A stretch of DNA of 64,000 bases from Parabacteroides distasonis (GCA_021531385.1 JAFBIR010000016.1:1-64000); one strand, 5' to 3'; counted from the first letter of the stretch, positions 26,101-34,230 are shown. Notes: a model not told the origin generated them from the letters alone. Numbers and translations: made by a program.

Positions 26101-28770
26101 TTGCTCTCTGTCCGCATAGGGGAAACCAACCATAAATTCCGCTTGTCCGCTGTATTTGCGCAAGAGCAGCAGATAGGTAGCGAGCAGGAGCGTGAAAGAG
26201 GTACAAGTCTCTTGTCGGCAAACCTCTTGCACGGACTTCCTGAGTGTGTCGGAAATAGGCAAACGTAAGGTAGCCCCTTGATAGTTGGTCAGGTGCAGCG
26301 AGGTGCCCTGTTTAGAGGGAAGAATCAATCCTTGGTTAGGTGCTAAATAGTTTGTCCAAAAGTCTGTTGTTTCTTCCTTGACAGGTTGCTGTTGTTTCCA
26401 GCAAGCGTAATCGGCATATTGGTAAGCCGGTTCTGGAGCTGGAGTTGACTGGGCGTACAAACTGCGTAAGGTTTTATCCAATACTTGTTCACAAGACCAT
26501 CCATCCACCCATAGATGATGAATGAGAATGAGTCCATAATAGTGTCCGCTCCGTATCTCTTGGTAAAGCTGTATCCGACAATGGATCTCTCCATAGAGTT
26601 GGAAAGGATGAGAGGCCTCTGCGTTGATCGCTTCACGCAAAGCCTCTTCTGGTAATCTCGTTAGCGATAAAGTTTGTGGTTGGAAGGGATGGATATGCAA
26701 TCGGGGTTCACCTTTCTCATCCATGATGAGTGAGGTGCGCAAAGACTCCTGCTGGGCAACCAATTGATTCCAGGCCTTTTCAAAACGTTTGACATCCAAA
26801 TCTGCTCCTAAATCCATCAGATAAGGTTGGTTATAGGCATCTTGTGCTGCTTGGGATTGTACGCATTGCAGCCAAAGGCTTCGTTGAGTAGGAGAAAGCG
26901 GAATGGGAAGACTTCGATCTGCTCGGGGAATCTCCAATTTTTGTTGGGCGATGCGTTGTCTTTCCTCGATAAGGGTTACTTGCTGACCGAAAGTGGGATG
27001 CGCATAAAGATCAGCTGCTTTCAGGGAGAGGTGAAAGCGTTCGTTCAGTTGCAAAGTCAGCTGAAGCAGGGCAATAGAATCTCCACCCTCTTGTAGGAAA
27101 TGACTGTCGCTTTGGAGGGGTCGTGCACCCAGCAAGGCTTGCCACTCGGTGGCTAATTGCTGTTCCAGTTTGCTTTTCCAAGAGGAAGATAAAACAGTTT
27201 CCTCTTCCCAAATAGGTTGAGGCAATTGCAGACGATCTATTTTTCCGCTAAGGTTGACCGGGAAGCGTTTCAGCGGAATGATGATGGCTGGAACCATATA
27301 TTCAGGGAGTTGCGCACGTAAAACCATATAGACTTCTGCAATATCTAATGTTTCCGGGGTTTCACATTGCACATATGCCACTAATAACTTGCGTTCCTTG
27401 TGTGTTTGTGCGGTTACAATGGCCTGCTTTACCTGGGTACATTGTTTCAAGACCGATTCAATCTCGCCCGCTTCAATACGTATGCCGTTGATCTTGATCT
27501 GAAAGTCGCTTCTGCCTATGAAAAGCAATCGCCCATCTGCCGTTCTTTGCATCAAGTCGCCTGTCTTGAAAAGGCGTGTATTAAAACCTTTGGCCTTGTC
27601 TTCGGGAGAGACAAAAGGATTATCTATAAACTTGGCCTGATTTAACTCCGGGCGGTTAAAATAACCATCTGTCAGCTGATGGCCACCTATGTATAACTCG
27701 CCGATCTCACCTAATGGAGTGGGTTGAAGCTGTTCGTTCAGTAGGTAGCAAGAGATCCCCTGAATGGGATAGCCCACGTTATTAGTCGAACAATCAGGGG
27801 TTAATACACCACAAACAGCATGAACCGTATCTTCGGTGCAACCATACGCATTGACGATACGTTTTGTCTGCTGCCATTTGTTGATCACCTCCGCTTGAGG
27901 AGCCTCACCTGCGACAACAATGGTGTGCAATGCGGGGAGCTCCCGATAGGGGCAATAGGCTAAATAGACCGGAGGAACCAGCATATAGGTGACAGCAGCT
28001 CTTTCTAATAGGGCTACTAATGCCTCTGGATCTTGCTTATCTTGCTCCGCAGCTATGACCAATTGAGCACCTATCAAGGTCGCACTAAACATTTCTACAA
28101 TGGAAGCACCAAAGTTGAGGCTGGCGAAAGAGAGAAATCGATCTTCCTCATGCAATTGAAAGGCATTCTCCTTTGTGTTCCAAGCCATCACGACTACTTG
28201 ATTGTGTCGGATAATCACCCCTTTGGGTTGACCAGTTGTACCGGAGGTAAACAGGATATAGGCATATTGTGAAGGGGAGATCACCGGAAGTGTACGATCA
28301 GCATAGGCTGCTGCTTCAGTCAGGATATCTTGGAATACCCAGTTAGGGATAAAGTCCAATACATCAGGTATCGGTTGAGCGGTGATCCATCCGGCTATAC
28401 GGGCATCTTTGGCCATGAAACGCAAACGCTCTTTGGGATGTCCCTCATCTATGGGTACATAAATGGCTCCTGCCTTCATCAGGCCATAAAGGGTAATGAC
28501 TACTTCCGGACAGCGTGGCATACTGACACCTACTGTTTTTCCTGTCAATCCTTGTGCTACGATCCAACGAGCTACCAGGTCGCTCAGGCGATCTAATTCT
28601 TTATAAGTTATGAGTCGATCGCCTTGCTGCAAAGCAATAGCCTCTCCCCTACGAGCCACTACCTGCTTGAAAAGCATAGGAATGGAAAGTTGGGAAAGCT
28701 CATCTATTTGGGGGTGGTGCAGAGACTTTTCCGCATAATCTATTTCTGTGTATGTCCTATTCTTTTCCAT
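23155..28770 (-). CDS. Dimodular non-ribosomal peptide synthetase A-T-C-A-T-TE
   Basis: A 1,871-residue NRPS that should make a two-unit product. Domains in order: A1 (about 20-525), carrier T1 (HFLQEGGDSIALLQL, Ser near 565), condensation C (SPTQRSLWL, then HHLWVDG near 753), A2 (about 1075-1565, TSGTTGLPKG near 1207), carrier T2 (LFDLGLNSIQVMNL, Ser near 1594) and a thioesterase (about 1660-1871). A10 lysines are present in both A domains (LSGKIDR, PNGKVNS). In A1 the usual FDAS is FGAS (near 219) and YGPTE is YGCTE; the Asp that holds the amino group is gone. A2 has normal FDASVEE. The TE motif is GLCFGG, with Cys near 1717 where Ser is usual; its His is probably in EASHLN near 1847. There is no loading C domain. 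It lies 11 bases after the TonB receptor gene on the same strand. Confidence 0.95.
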   Translation of the reverse strand: MEKNRTYTEIDYAEKSLHHPQIDELSQLSIPMLFKQVVARRGEAIALQQGDRLITYKELDRLSDLVARWIVAQGLTGKTVGVSMPRCPEVVITLYGLMKAGAIYVPIDEGHPKERLRFMAKDARIAGWITAQPIPDVLDFIPNWVFQDILTEAAAYADRTLPVISPSQYAYILFTSGTTGQPKGVIIRHNQVVVMAWNTKENAFQLHEEDRFLSFASLNFGASIVEMFSATLIGAQLVIAAEQDKQDPEALVALLERAAVTYMLVPPVYLAYCPYRELPALHTIVVAGEAPQAEVINKWQQTKRIVNAYGCTEDTVHAVCGVLTPDCSTNNVGYPIQGISCYLLNEQLQPTPLGEIGELYIGGHQLTDGYFNRPELNQAKFIDNPFVSPEDKAKGFNTRLFKTGDLMQRTADGRLLFIGRSDFQIKINGIRIEAGEIESVLKQCTQVKQAIVTAQTHKERKLLVAYVQCETPETLDIAEVYMVLRAQLPEYMVPAIIIPLKRFPVNLSGKIDRLQLPQPIWEEETVLSSSWKSKLEQQLATEWQALLGARPLQSDSHFLQEGGDSIALLQLTLQLNERFHLSLKAADLYAHPTFGQQVTLIEERQRIAQQKLEIPRADRSLPIPLSPTQRSLWLQCVQSQAAQDAYNQPYLMDLGADLDVKRFEKAWNQLVAQQESLRTSLIMDEKGEPRLHIHPFQPQTLSLTRLPEEALREAINAEASHPFQLYGEIHCRIQLYQEIRSGHYYGLILIHHLWVDGWSCEQVLDKTLRSLYAQSTPAPEPAYQYADYACWKQQQPVKEETTDFWTNYLAPNQGLILPSKQGTSLHLTNYQGATLRLPISDTLRKSVQEVCRQETCTSFTLLLATYLLLLRKYSGQAEFMVGFPYADREQKEFAEVMGYFVYMLPIRYKTDYEQLSFSNYLHQVEQDRQSLTQHVLPLYQIMQTLPKEQQANPILQTTFGVENRMLFHPFIQQKTTSFPLSCTILKGEEGDEVLWEYATDLFDAEMISRLGEAFLTLLTAVCTHPEQPLDQLHPYTADYVTQIIQANELYRYLPTHPTNVVDLWRSMAHQYPEATAFTYQGIHYSYQTVEIESEHIAQALVEQLGAATNKRIGLYIKEKRWAPSAIWGILKAGGCYVPIDPNLPDERKRFMLQDCGISLCLAEKTKMVEGISFLSIEALIHASSSQLLPLEPISPEQIAYIIYTSGTTGLPKGTPITHANLMHFVNTLQKTYCLDPKSAVLQFANLSFDASVEEFFIPLTQGARLVLPTEEERKDPEWLFQLLEREQVTCLPIAPAMLTMLPQRPLPHLRQIIVGGEATAQSTIAYWSKDYTLYNTYGPTENTVDTTCTVMTPDCAANDIGCLIEGVSGYILNEQGHLVPEGAIGELCIGGLQLTKGYLNRPEQTQAKFIPNPYQSVADKEKGINGTLYRSGDLVYRQANGHLFFLGRKDAQVKLRGFRIELDEIAKQLQACPGVQNALVRLYQQGEEKQLAAYILSQQGVTIDFYALRKAIMAHLPAYMIPTYWALIDHIPMTPNGKVNSSVLPKPTNLPWDYKEEDRPVTLQEEQLAYRVANLLGTDQVGIHTDLFDLGLNSIQVMNLVYEAEEKGINISVAEVYKNRTIHQILSQRMGDPLAFWYHTPQGNKPILLIVSGYPPFYALYRHFAELLSEYFDIWVFESYNDLFFHKPCSFDRMMQYYMDNLRPLLRKQPLAAVTGLCFGGELALQLANRIAEEGFTPLPKAFVIDGFIENNDPVQKSLTELFQEPGISPELCREKQRITRELTETFRFKPYPGEIHLFRATQFITEPFIPKGTDPQIVQAIYQRFLRNPQRWREEQPDCFIHEIEASHLNILTKGPADKMAEIILRVMKT

Positions 28771-28781
28771 TGTTGTATCCG

Positions 28782-31190
28782 TTACAGTTTCACATGAAGG
28801 GTGCCTAAGAACATGCGGCCCGCTTGTGGAACGGGAACTCGGTCGCCACCTAAAAGATATTTATGATTCAATAGATTATAGCAAGAGACCTCTGCGCTAA
28901 ACTGCTTGAATGTGTAACGCAAGCCGAGGTTCGCCAATAGATACCCTTTAATTACGAAATCCTCGTCCAGATAAGGTTCATCATCTTTGATGACCATTAG
29001 ATTCCCATACGGGGCAGGTTGGTTGGAGCGATAGTTCAAATGAAGATTGAGCCACAAACCCTTTGCGAAGTTCAGCTCTTTCTCGGTGATCAGTTGGAAG
29101 ATAAACTCTGGAGTGTTGTGTACTTTATCATTCTTTTGCGAGCTATACATATATTCCACGCTGAGGGTTGGTTGATAGGTCGCGCTGGCATACAGATTGA
29201 AATCCTGCTGTTGATAGCGCAAGACCTGCTCCAAACCTAATGTCTTGACTGTTCCCGCATTGTCATAGCCTACCGCAGTCAATGTAATGACATCAGTGGC
29301 CACATTATAGAAGAGATTAGCCTCATAGGATAGTTTCTTGGGGATGAAATCAATAGAGGAAGAGAGTTGCACACTGTTGAAATATTGCGGATTCAGGTTC
29401 TCTGATCCGGGGTAGCTGGTCGTGGAAACTCGATAGAAATAGGGTGCGTCCACGAAAGCGCGTGCATAAGAGAGCTTAGCGTTCCAACGGCTATTGGGCA
29501 GATAGATCAGTGAAAGACGCGGCGAGAGCACATTGATCTTGTGACTGTCGTAGCGGCTCTTGAAATCATAGCGCAAGCCAATATTCCAGATCCATTTGGG
29601 TGATGGCGCATGTTTCCATTGCGTGAAGAGCGAGAAACTTTGCTCAATACCGTTCTTGAAGAGCAGGTTACGGTCGTTGCGTAGGTTCAAGCGTGTACGG
29701 CCAAACTGATCGCCAAAGGTCAGGTCGTTGTAAAACAGGTCGAAATGCTCATATTGTGCGCCCCACAACAGATTGCCGTGCATACGGTCTGACTGATAGT
29801 CGTAGAAGAACTTGGCGGTTGACCCCATGGTGATGTCTTGCCAACTCTGGTGCAGGAAAACGCCGTTGGTCGCAAGGATAGGCGAGGTGACGGTCTCATC
29901 CTCCAACAACGGAAATTCAATCTCCGCGAAATCGGTGGGGATAGAATCGCCCATCATACTATAGATATTCGTTCGCTCAAAATCCACGAAAGCGGAGGCC
30001 TGCACCTCCACCTTGCCAATGTAGGAGTTGAATTGCAAATCACCTCGGGTAGTCTCGGTGCTGCGTCCTGGTAGCTGGCCATTGATGTCGTCATACTTGT
30101 GATAGTCGTAGGTGGAGACAAAATACATATTCGTATAGGCAAAGGTACGCTTGCTGTGTTGCTGGTTGAACATGAATTTCCACTTGTTCCACTGATAGGT
30201 AAATCCAAAATCATAGGCGGGTTTACGGTTGTAACCATCCACATAGAGATAGCCGTCTCGGGGAACTAAGCCGTAGGCGTAAGGGCTATCCTTACCGATC
30301 GTGTGCTTATAACCGTTAGCCGAGTAAAGCCCTGTCCAAATGAATAGGTCGCTTTCCATCAGTCTTTTTCCAAATAACACATAGCTTTTGAAGGCATCGC
30401 CTGATCCATATCCAGCGCCAAATTCCAATCCATCCACGTCGCGTCCCTCCTTGGTGATCAGGTTGACCACGGCGGTCAAGGCCACATTACCATACAAGGA
30501 GGAGGCAGGGCCACGCAACACCTCTATCTGTTTTAGCTTCTCTAAATTGATGCGATAGTCGGGCGACTCGCTGTTGGTACAACGGCTGTTCAGACGGTGT
30601 CCGTTGAGCAGGATCAGGATATTCTCTTGGGAGTAGGCATTGATACCTCGCATACTGAGGTTGGCCTCCTCTCCCTCTACCGGGGTCATACCTGGCACGT
30701 AGGCGCACAGCACATCTCGCAGGTCACGTGCGTGAATGGCCCTGATCATCTCCTCTGTAATGATCGTGACGGGCACAGGGGCCTCCTCCAAGGTCTCCGC
30801 CTGTTGGGAGGCTGTCACCAAAGTGACCTTGCCGCTCTGCTGATTGCGTACCATATCGGCAAAACGCTCTGAATCGTTGAGTGAGACACTGTAATAGGGA
30901 TTCTCTTTCAGCAACAGGCTTACATACCGAGTGGCCTCTTGCTGATTGTCTTGCGCTAAGTGGCAGAGAGCCAACAGCCGATAGGCACTGACCAACAAGG
31001 TCCCTTTATAACTCTGGAGGTGCTGATCCAGGAGTTGGATGGCCTGATCTATATGGCCAATCTGAAATTCTTTCTCCGCCTCCTCATAAGTGGATTGGCT
31101 TTGGGTAACCACTTGTGCCTGTCCCACTGTCGCGCAAAGCAAAGCCAACAGAAGGATGAGGGGACGTATGATGTGCCGAAGAACCTGCAT
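28782..31190 (-). CDS. TonB-dependent receptor with TPR-like N-terminal extension
   Basis: An outer-membrane active transporter of 802 residues. After a signal peptide (IRPLILLLALLCATVGQAQ) comes an unusual helical segment (about 25-125: YEEAEKEFQIGHIDQAIQLLDQ, then LVSAYRLLALCHLAQDNQQEA) that reads like tetratricopeptide repeats instead of the common carboxypeptidase-like domain. The plug follows (PVPVTIITEEMIRAIHARDLRDVL, LSMRGI, EVLRGPASSLYGNVALTAVVNLIT), then a 22-strand barrel ending in LGTLHVKL. The start is at 31190; the frame is open to 31223 without family support. It is directly upstream of the NRPS, so it may import the NRPS product or its metal complex. That link is inference from position. 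Confidence 0.9.
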   Translation of the reverse strand: MQVLRHIIRPLILLLALLCATVGQAQVVTQSQSTYEEAEKEFQIGHIDQAIQLLDQHLQSYKGTLLVSAYRLLALCHLAQDNQQEATRYVSLLLKENPYYSVSLNDSERFADMVRNQQSGKVTLVTASQQAETLEEAPVPVTIITEEMIRAIHARDLRDVLCAYVPGMTPVEGEEANLSMRGINAYSQENILILLNGHRLNSRCTNSESPDYRINLEKLKQIEVLRGPASSLYGNVALTAVVNLITKEGRDVDGLEFGAGYGSGDAFKSYVLFGKRLMESDLFIWTGLYSANGYKHTIGKDSPYAYGLVPRDGYLYVDGYNRKPAYDFGFTYQWNKWKFMFNQQHSKRTFAYTNMYFVSTYDYHKYDDINGQLPGRSTETTRGDLQFNSYIGKVEVQASAFVDFERTNIYSMMGDSIPTDFAEIEFPLLEDETVTSPILATNGVFLHQSWQDITMGSTAKFFYDYQSDRMHGNLLWGAQYEHFDLFYNDLTFGDQFGRTRLNLRNDRNLLFKNGIEQSFSLFTQWKHAPSPKWIWNIGLRYDFKSRYDSHKINVLSPRLSLIYLPNSRWNAKLSYARAFVDAPYFYRVSTTSYPGSENLNPQYFNSVQLSSSIDFIPKKLSYEANLFYNVATDVITLTAVGYDNAGTVKTLGLEQVLRYQQQDFNLYASATYQPTLSVEYMYSSQKNDKVHNTPEFIFQLITEKELNFAKGLWLNLHLNYRSNQPAPYGNLMVIKDDEPYLDEDFVIKGYLLANLGLRYTFKQFSAEVSCYNLLNHKYLLGGDRVPVPQAGRMFLGTLHVKL

Positions 31191-31248
31191 GTTTCTTTTA
31201 CTTATTATTGGTTCATATGACAATTTCTATATAAAGAAATTCCAACGG

Positions 31249-31256
31249 CGAAGATA
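31249..31256 (-). promoter_or_regulatory. Possible -7 box of the TonB receptor-NRPS operon
   Basis: TATCTTCG on the minus strand, one change from TAnnTTTG, 58 bases before the start. No -33 partner is seen, which would fit an activated promoter, but the match is weak. Confidence 0.3.
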
Positions 31257-31319
31257 CGAACAATTTCTATCTGTGCGTCAGAATGCACCATTTTTCCATC
31301 TAAATACCTTGTTTATGGT

Positions 31320-31351
31320 ATTGTGTACCGCCTGCAAACCGACTATTTTTG
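31320..31351 (+). promoter_or_regulatory. Promoter of cysK
   Basis: ATTG (31320-31323), 20-base spacer, TATTTTTG (31344-31351), 35 bases before the ATG. Confidence 0.55.
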
Positions 31352-31386
31352 CAATCAGAAAGGTAGAACTAAAATAGAATAGAACT

Positions 31387-32334
31387 ATGGCAAAGATTTA
31401 TGAGAATTTGACCGCCTTGATTGGCCGTACGCCCTTGGTGGAGTTGAAACAAATAGAGAAAGTTGAGCAGTTACAGGCAAGATTGATTGCGAAGGTGGAG
31501 TATTTTAACCCGGGTGGCAGCGTGAAAGATCGCATTGCCTTGGCGATGATTGAGGATGCGGAGGAGAAAGGTTTATTGAAACCGGGTGCTGTGATTATCG
31601 AGCCCACCAGTGGTAACACAGGTATCGGATTGGCGTGGGTAGCCTCTGTGAAGGGCTATAAATTGATTCTGACCATGCCTGAGACAATGAGTGTAGAGCG
31701 ACAGAACTTGCTGAAAGCCTTGGGGGCTACGTTGGTCTTGACCCCCGGAGCAGAGGGTATGAAAGGGGCTATCCGCAAGGCGAACGAGCTGAAAGAGCAG
31801 CACCCGGGTGCGATCATCCCGCAGCAGTTTGAGAACCCCGCTAACCCGGCTATCCATGAGCGGACCACCGCCGAGGAGATATGGCAAGATACGGATGGTG
31901 TGGTCGATTATTTTGTGGCAGGTGTGGGCACAGGCGGTACGCTGAGCGGCACGGCAAAAGGTTTGAAAAAGCATAATCCGTCGCTGAAAGCGATTGGTGT
32001 GGAACCGGCCGGCTCCCCGGTGCTTTCTGGAGGAAACCCGGGTCCGCACAAGATTCAAGGTATAGGTGCTGGATTCGTGCCTAAGAACTTTGATGCGTCA
32101 GTGGTCGATCAGGTGATCCCCGTGCAGGATAATGAGGCGATCCGTGCTTCTCGTCTGTTGGCGAAACATGAGGGATTGCTGGTAGGTATCTCCGCGGGTG
32201 CGGCCATCCATGCGGCTATCCAGCTGGCGAAGAAGGAGGAGAACAAGGGCAAGACCATTGTTGCTCTGCTGCCCGACACAGGTGAGCGTTACCTCTCCAC
32301 CGTTTTGTATGCGTTTGAAGAATATCCTTTATAA
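31387..32334 (+). CDS. cysK: Cysteine synthase A (O-acetylserine sulfhydrylase)
   Basis: A PLP enzyme that makes cysteine from O-acetylserine and sulfide in the cytoplasm. It has 315 residues, the usual length. The PLP lysine is Lys47 in NPGGSVKDR. The asparagine loop is [11 protein letters not shown], and the phosphate-binding glycine loop is [10 protein letters not shown]. Eleven bases separate its stop from the following response-regulator gene, so the two are probably co-transcribed. No serine acetyltransferase is in the window. Confidence 0.97.
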   Translation: MAKIYENLTALIGRTPLVELKQIEKVEQLQARLIAKVEYFNPGGSVKDRIALAMIEDAEEKGLLKPGAVIIEPTSGNTGIGLAWVASVKGYKLILTMPETMSVERQNLLKALGATLVLTPGAEGMKGAIRKANELKEQHPGAIIPQQFENPANPAIHERTTAEEIWQDTDGVVDYFVAGVGTGGTLSGTAKGLKKHNPSLKAIGVEPAGSPVLSGGNPGPHKIQGIGAGFVPKNFDASVVDQVIPVQDNEAIRASRLLAKHEGLLVGISAGAAIHAAIQLAKKEENKGKTIVALLPDTGERYLSTVLYAFEEYPL

Positions 32335-32345
32335 TTAGTAGGCGT

Positions 32346-32993
32346 ATGACGGCCGAACACACATTCCTGATAGCGGATAATCAGTTCATCACGCAGGTGG
32401 GCTTACGTTGGCTGATTCGTCAGACCTACACTGATGCGTTGATCCATGAGGTAGCGGATAAGCGGACGTTGCTGGCGGTGCTGAGTGAGGGAAAAACATC
32501 GGTCGTGATTCTCGACTATACGTTGTGTGATTTCCGGGAGGTAGAGGAACTGTTAGTCATCAACAAGCGTTACCCTGCCGTACATTGGATTCTCTTCTCT
32601 GCGGAGTTAGGCGAACCGCTGATTCGTCGGCTCAGCATAGAGCCGGCGTTCAGCTTGTTGCTTAAGGAGAGCTCAGCGGAGGAGATTCGGGCGGCCTTGG
32701 CGGCTGCCCTTTCGGGAAAGCCCTTCCATTGTCATGCCATAGAGAGCCTTTTGAGCTGTCATCCACAACCCAAGGAGGAGGTAGCGTTGACCTCTACTGA
32801 GCGGGAGGTATTGCGACTGATCGCCTCAGGCAAGTCGGTGAAGGAGATCGCAGCCCTGCGCAATTCCAGCGTTCACACCATCATCACCCACAAGAAAAAC
32901 CTCTTTCGCAAATTGGAGGTTAATAATATCTATGAGGCAACCAAATATGCTCTTAAGGCTGGTATGATAGAATTGGTGGAGTATTACATCTAA
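32346..32993 (+). CDS. NarL/FixJ-type response regulator
   Basis: A 215-residue two-domain regulator. The receiver domain (1-125) has the phosphoacceptor Asp57 in VVILDYTL, an acidic residue near the start (IADNQ) and the conserved Lys in LLLKESS. A LuxR-type helix-turn-helix (about 150-210) follows: LTSTEREVLRLIASGKSVKEIAALRNSSVHTIITHKKNLFRKL. No histidine kinase is in the window, so it is an orphan here. It follows cysK closely and may therefore be expressed with sulfur metabolism, which is inference. Confidence 0.93.
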   Translation: MTAEHTFLIADNQFITQVGLRWLIRQTYTDALIHEVADKRTLLAVLSEGKTSVVILDYTLCDFREVEELLVINKRYPAVHWILFSAELGEPLIRRLSIEPAFSLLLKESSAEEIRAALAAALSGKPFHCHAIESLLSCHPQPKEEVALTSTEREVLRLIASGKSVKEIAALRNSSVHTIITHKKNLFRKLEVNNIYEATKYALKAGMIELVEYYI

Positions 32994-33012
32994 CACCTTG
33001 CGTGTTCATTCC

Positions 33013-33041
33013 GGGAGGGCTGAGGATCTCAGCCCTCTCCC
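33013..33041. terminator. Bidirectional terminator hairpin
   Basis: GAGGGCTGAG-GAT-CTCAGCCCTC flanked by GG/CC pairs, a very strong stem between the response regulator (plus) and the double-glycine peptide gene (minus). The T-tracts are short on both sides. Confidence 0.7.
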
Positions 33042-33048
33042 TTTGCCC

Positions 33049-33246
33049 TTAAGCGTACACGCGGCTCGTAGCGCACCGCTTTTCTCCGGTGGACCAGCAA
33101 CATTTCTGCTTAGAAAGGCACGACTCCTGTGTCCTGTACTTCTCGCACTCACCGTTGCTCACAATATCGACACCACCACTCACCTGCTGCAATTCCTCGT
33201 CAGAGACGGGACGCATACCCAGCTGCTCATTCTTTTCTTCCATCAT
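33049..33246 (-). CDS. Double-glycine leader, cysteine-rich secreted peptide
   Basis: A 65-residue peptide from the ATG at 33246 (a second ATG follows at once). Residues 1-25 form a leader that ends in DEELQQVSGG, the double-glycine signal cut by C39-peptidase exporters. The mature 40 residues hold five cysteines (34, 43, 49, 50, 58), with the pattern C-x8-C-x5-CC-x7-C. The leader matches in type those of the two zinc-finger peptides at 55.4-55.9 kb (PxSxxELxxVxGG). No ABC exporter, modification enzyme or immunity gene is adjacent. It has its own -7 box overlapping the stop codon of the upstream nuclease gene. Possible roles are a bacteriocin-like or signalling peptide; function unknown. Confidence 0.75.
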   Translation of the reverse strand: MMEEKNEQLGMRPVSDEELQQVSGGVDIVSNGECEKYRTQESCLSKQKCCWSTGEKRCATSRVYA

Positions 33247-33292
33247 AACGCTGATTTTTATTATGCAACAATCCTTTAAATAGTTCACTTCG

Positions 33293-33300
33293 CAAAATTA
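33293..33300 (-). promoter_or_regulatory. -7 box of the cysteine-rich peptide gene
   Basis: TAATTTTG on the minus strand overlaps the stop codon of the Rpn-type gene and sits 47 bases before the ATG at 33246. Confidence 0.5.
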
Positions 33301-34230
33301 TAGCCGATCTATCTGCTCTTGCGTCAGCCCTGTAAACTGCATGATAGATTGCACATCAAGGCCTGCGGACTTCATGTTTTTAGCGATCGCTATTTTTTCT
33401 TTCTCTATACCTTTCTCTATACCTTCGGCCAGTCCTTCTGCACGACCCTCTGCTCGCCCTTCCGCACGTCCTTCTGCTCGCCCTTCCGTCAGTCCTTCCA
33501 ATTTAGCTGTGTCGAGCACATCTTTCTGCACTCGGAGATTGTCCATGTGAGCAAGATAGGCTCTACGGTCGGCATCCGCCATAGTCATGTAGAGCAGACG
33601 TTGGCGTGCTTCCTTCAAGCCCGGCGTATTGGTGTCGTCCTTGATGCGGTTGTTCTTCAGGTAATCCAACCATTCCTCTAATGGGGTACGGGCCACGTCG
33701 TTGAACTCGTTGACACGCACGATATAATACTCCGGGAATACGTCTGTGGGCATCGCCATCTTGATCCCCTCCTTCTCTCGGGTGTTCACCTTTAGAAGGT
33801 CGCCCGTATGCACGCCGGTGAAGACGGTCTTGCCATGATACAGGTAGTCACTGCCCTGGCCAAGGTCGAAATAGACGATGTTGATGGAATAGACCTTCTT
33901 GACCTCTTCGTATGTCTCTCCTAACCCGATATGCTCCGTGATGGTCTTTGAAACACCGTAGAGTATGCGACGCAGGTAATATAGCTGGCGGGTCAGCTGC
34001 ACCTCCACGATGATGATGTCGCCACGCTCGTTTTTCGCCTTAATATCAACACGGTTGAACTTGTCGGAGGCGTTCTCCTGGTTGCCCTCGCTCTCCAAAA
34101 TCTCGGCTATCGTCACCCGCTCGCCCGTGAGGACGGTTATCAACCCCTCTAATACGGCGAAGTTCGCCTTGTCGCGAAGCATACGCTTCACAGCCCAGTC
34201 AAATCGGATGTATTTCTCGTTCACTTCCAT
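33298..34230 (-). CDS. Rpn/PD-(D/E)XK nuclease family protein with Glu-Gly-Arg-Ala repeats
   Basis: A 310-residue protein of the Rpn (recombination-promoting nuclease, formerly transposase_31/DUF4351) type. The start KYIRFDWAVKRMLRDKANFAVLEGLI and the core VDIKAKNERGDIIIVEVQL contain the PD-(D/E)XK-like Asp and ExQ residues expected of a nuclease fold. Near the C-terminus a four-residue unit (Ala-Glu-Gly-Arg) is repeated about four times (near 245-265), then two Ile-Glu-Lys-Gly units, coded by 12-bp tandem repeats at about 33420-33500. A short helical tail ends in LTQEQIDRL. The gene is complete and usually occurs in variable regions. Confidence 0.88.
   Translation of the reverse strand: MEVNEKYIRFDWAVKRMLRDKANFAVLEGLITVLTGERVTIAEILESEGNQENASDKFNRVDIKAKNERGDIIIVEVQLTRQLYYLRRILYGVSKTITEHIGLGETYEEVKKVYSINIVYFDLGQGSDYLYHGKTVFTGVHTGDLLKVNTREKEGIKMAMPTDVFPEYYIVRVNEFNDVARTPLEEWLDYLKNNRIKDDTNTPGLKEARQRLLYMTMADADRRAYLAHMDNLRVQKDVLDTAKLEGLTEGRAEGRAEGRAEGRAEGLAEGIEKGIEKEKIAIAKNMKSAGLDVQSIMQFTGLTQEQIDRL
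33418..33495. repeat. 12-bp in-frame tandem repeats within the Rpn-type gene
   Basis: On the plus strand CCTTCTGCACGA-like and CCCTTCTGCTCG-like units alternate with a 12-bp period, coding Ala-Glu-Gly-Arg steps. Because the unit is a multiple of three, copy changes would alter length and not frame. Confidence 0.75.

Noticed and set aside
30721-30735. Further parS sites at other CACGTG cores (for example near 30725, 36533, 53096 and 60696)
   Set aside because: None has the flanking GTT/AAC arms; only the core hexamer is shared.
28782-31190. Firm call of the NRPS product as a siderophore
   Set aside because: No catechol, hydroxamate or heterocyclisation enzymes are present; only the receptor's position suggests uptake.
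33049-33246. PSI or trefoil-like domain in the cysteine-rich peptide
   Set aside because: The cysteine count is odd and the expected glycine and tryptophan-cysteine spacing is not met; the likeness is superficial.
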